This document shows, piece after piece, positions 62,535 through 64,000 of a stretch of 64,000 nt of DNA. The notes below the pieces were generated by a model that saw only the letters and a list, made by a program, of their open reading frames with translations, was not told the DNA's origin and did no database searches. Source of the DNA: Micromonospora polyrhachis (GTDB taxonomy: Bacteria; Actinomycetota; Actinomycetes; Mycobacteriales; Micromonosporaceae); the NCBI RefSeq assembly GCF_014203835.1, contig NZ_JACHJW010000001.1, positions 5,096,501 to 5,160,500 of the forward strand, given 5' to 3'. The stretch's first letter is position 1, and each line of letters begins with the position of its first letter. Position numbers and translations under genes: made by a program.

Positions 62535-62555
62535 GTCGGGTATCTGCCTACCGAC
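62535..62555. promoter_or_regulatory. Candidate operator between divergent XRE genes
   Basis: GTCGGGTA (62535-62542) and TACCGAC (62549-62555) form an inverted repeat with one bulge, immediately before the AAGGAGG of the rightward XRE gene. Confidence 0.4.
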
Positions 62556-62566
62556 AAGGAGGCAAC

Positions 62567-62830
62567 GTGAGCAGGACATCGCCGGATCGAATCCGAGAGC
62601 TACGCCTGCTTGCTGGACTGTCGCAACGCGACCTCGCAGAGCGCGTGAACGAGCTGGCCCGGCAGCAGGGGCTACGTACGACTGCGGCGAGTGCCGATAC
62701 AGTCGTCGCCGAACGAGTGCCGTTCACCGCAGACGCGATCAGCGAGCTATTGACAGGTGGGCGGCTCGCCCCGGCAGGCGCTGGCTGCGTCGAGCTGGCA
62801 TGGCGTCATAGGGAGCAGCTGCTGAGCTGA
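62567..62830 (+). CDS. Truncated XRE-family helix-turn-helix protein
   Basis: An 87-aa protein from GTG 62567 with AAGGAGG at good spacing. RIRELRLLAGLSQRDLAERV starts an XRE domain, but the recognition part is broken after ASADTV: residues after about 45 do not continue the fold. It is probably a decayed or diverged partner of the leftward XRE gene. Confidence 0.55.
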   Translation: MSRTSPDRIRELRLLAGLSQRDLAERVNELARQQGLRTTAASADTVVAERVPFTADAISELLTGGRLAPAGAGCVELAWRHREQLLS

Positions 62831-62860
62831 TAGCAGCAACAAGTTCGGTTGGCCGACGAC

Positions 62861-62904
62861 CTGTTGCTCGATCCGCAGCGGGTGGTCCAGGTGGGCGGGT
62901 GGCC
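62861..62904. repeat. Duplicated fragment of the ROK kinase gene
   Basis: CTGTTGCTCGATCCGCAGCG and the following 24 bp match 61432-61476 of the ROK kinase gene (encoding LLLDPQRVVLVGGVA) with a few substitutions. It abuts the 3' end of the lipoprotein gene. Confidence 0.8.
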
Positions 62905-62910
62905 AGCGGG

Positions 62911-63597
62911 TCACGGGGTCAGGGTGACGCTCTCCTTCGCCAGCAGGTACGCCGGGAGCATCTCCTCGAACTCCTCGGTGTCCATGCCACCGAGGCTGAT
63001 CAGGAGCGTGCCGGATCGGCCGGTCGCTATGGAGATTGCCCGCCCGCGTCGCTCCTCGCCGGTCAGTTTGCTCTTCTGGAGGTAGGTCGCCTCGAACGAG
63101 TCGAGCCCTCCGGCTTTCGTTCGGCGGTACTGCACGTCGGTGGCCTCACTGCTGCCGGCGACGAACTTCTCCAACGCCGCCTGGGCTCCGACACCGCCCT
63201 TGTCGACCGTCCACACCCGAATGAAGCCGATGTTCCCGGCGGGCTTCGCGTCGATCTCGCAGCGTGCCGTGGCACCGCCCTGCTGCGCCAGGCTGGCGAA
63301 CTCGCCGGACGCCTCGACCGGCTTGACCTTCCACTTGGCCGGCACCGAGAAGGTGATCGCCAGCTTGCACGGGCTGGCGGCGGCACCGACCTTCGTGGCG
63401 GCGGCACCGGCCTGGACGCCGTCGTACCAGGGCGGGCCGGCCGCAACTGGTGTGGTGGTCGGGCTCGGTGCGGTCGATCCGCCCTGCGCGGACTTCTCCG
63501 GTTCGGCGGACTTCTCCGGTTCGGTGGTGCAACCACCGAGCACCCCGATGGCGAGTACGGCCAGCAGGGCCGTACCAAGTCGTCTTCCTCGTTCCAC
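62911..63597 (-). CDS. Hypothetical lipoprotein
   Basis: A 228-aa lipoprotein. GTG 63597 has GGAGAG upstream; the lipobox is GVLGGC (Cys near residue 22), followed by a direct repeat (EPEKSAEPEKSA) and a Ser/Thr/Pro linker. The mature domain (about 60-228) is a single alpha/beta domain with two cysteines (SPCKLAITFSVP; ARCEID) like actinobacterial lipoproteins of the LpqN/DUF1795 type. Role unknown, surface-exposed. Confidence 0.75.
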   Translation of the reverse strand: MERGRRLGTALLAVLAIGVLGGCTTEPEKSAEPEKSAQGGSTAPSPTTTPVAAGPPWYDGVQAGAAATKVGAAASPCKLAITFSVPAKWKVKPVEASGEFASLAQQGGATARCEIDAKPAGNIGFIRVWTVDKGGVGAQAALEKFVAGSSEATDVQYRRTKAGGLDSFEATYLQKSKLTGEERRGRAISIATGRSGTLLISLGGMDTEEFEEMLPAYLLAKESVTLTP

Positions 63598-63912
63598 TGT
63601 CGACTCTCCGTTGTTGGCTGCTGAAATGACCAGGGTGGTCACCGAGGCATGAGCGGTTCGCACATTGTCCTGTGCAGAGTGAAACACGGTGACTAACGGC
63701 TTCGTGATCTGCGTCTCGCCAACTGTGGATCGCCCACCCCGCCCTGACGCCCACCCCGCCCTGATGCCCACCCGCCCGGGCCGCACGTGCCACGGCCGAA
63801 CTCCTTCTCGACCACACGCCGCAGCCCTGATCCACCCACGCCCCGATACCGCCGCGACGAGCCGACGGCCCAGCCCGAGCCAGCACGATCGACCCGTCCG
63901 GACCACGGGGGA
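63598..63912. other. Intergenic region
   Basis: It contains the promoter side of the lipoprotein gene and a C-rich tandem stretch (CCCACCCCGCCCTGAYG, two to three copies, about 63735-63775). No gene is evident. Confidence 0.5.
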
Positions 63913-64000
63913 TCAGTGCGGCGGCAGTAGCACCGAGAGCACCCGGGTGAGCGGCCGGAAACCGGCGTTGTCGTACATCCGGCGGGCCGGGTTCCCGTCG
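63913..64000 (-). CDS. GNAT acetyltransferase, C-terminal fragment (runs off the window)
   Basis: The last 28 codons read DGNPARRMYDNAGFRPLTRV and end LLPPH. ARRMYDNAGFRP is the typical C-terminal segment of GNAT N-acetyltransferases. The rest lies beyond the right edge. Confidence 0.65.
   Translation of the reverse strand, partial: DGNPARRMYDNAGFRPLTRVLSVLLPPH

Overview
The window is high-GC actinobacterial DNA, most likely from Micromonospora or a close relative in Micromonosporaceae. I infer this from base composition, GTG/ATG starts behind GGAGG-type ribosome sites, many 4-bp ATGA/GTGA overlaps, a DUF3145 gene, and a c-di-AMP riboswitch ahead of a secreted coiled-coil protein. No species assignment is possible by eye. 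I saw no rRNA, tRNA, CRISPR array or intact transposase.

Layout. 0-2 kb: end of a molybdate-type ABC importer (permease, ATPase). 2-12 kb: small envelope and regulatory genes (STAS, SurE, PfkB kinase, ArsR-AHSA1 pair, secreted subtilase, FAD monooxygenase with divergent TetR, riboswitch-controlled secreted protein, CDF metal exporter). 12-31 kb: HelD-like RNA polymerase motor, membrane-anchored beta-helix protein, DUF3145, GH3 lipoprotein, GT2 plus polytopic membrane protein, methyltransferases, class A beta-lactamase, LysR/DMT exporter/NmrA cluster. 32-38 kb: MFS exporter, an orphan Imm1-like immunity gene, and a GntR locus with a hairpin-rich leader ahead of a 93-aa gene and a 642-aa protein with DnaJ-like cysteine pairs.

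38-51.5 kb is the most unusual part, a polymorphic-toxin region. A 2,467-aa secreted RHS protein (YD repeats, Hint domain, C-terminal Cys/His nuclease-like tip) is followed by a putative immunity gene, a secreted subtilase and a Tat-exported DyP-like peroxidase, all tightly spaced. Three kilobases further on, a frameshifted orphan copy of the toxin tip is followed by a homologue of the immunity gene, another small gene, and a decayed subtilase whose 857-bp core is almost identical to the intact one. The toxin tip/immunity/subtilase order therefore occurs twice.

52-61.6 kb is one long operon-like run: ROK repressor, ABC importer (binding protein, ATPase, fused permease), creatininase-family hydrolase, amidohydrolase, argininosuccinate-lyase-like enzyme and ROK kinase. 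It looks like a dedicated uptake and breakdown pathway for an unidentified nitrogenous compound. 61.6-63 kb is a small island with two divergent XRE-type genes flanked by duplicated fragments of the neighbouring genes. The window ends in a lipoprotein gene and a partial GNAT acetyltransferase.

Two genome-style features recur across the window: a dispersed GGAAGGG/CCCTTCC hairpin with a conserved loop, and short tandem duplications that begin at or across stop codons.
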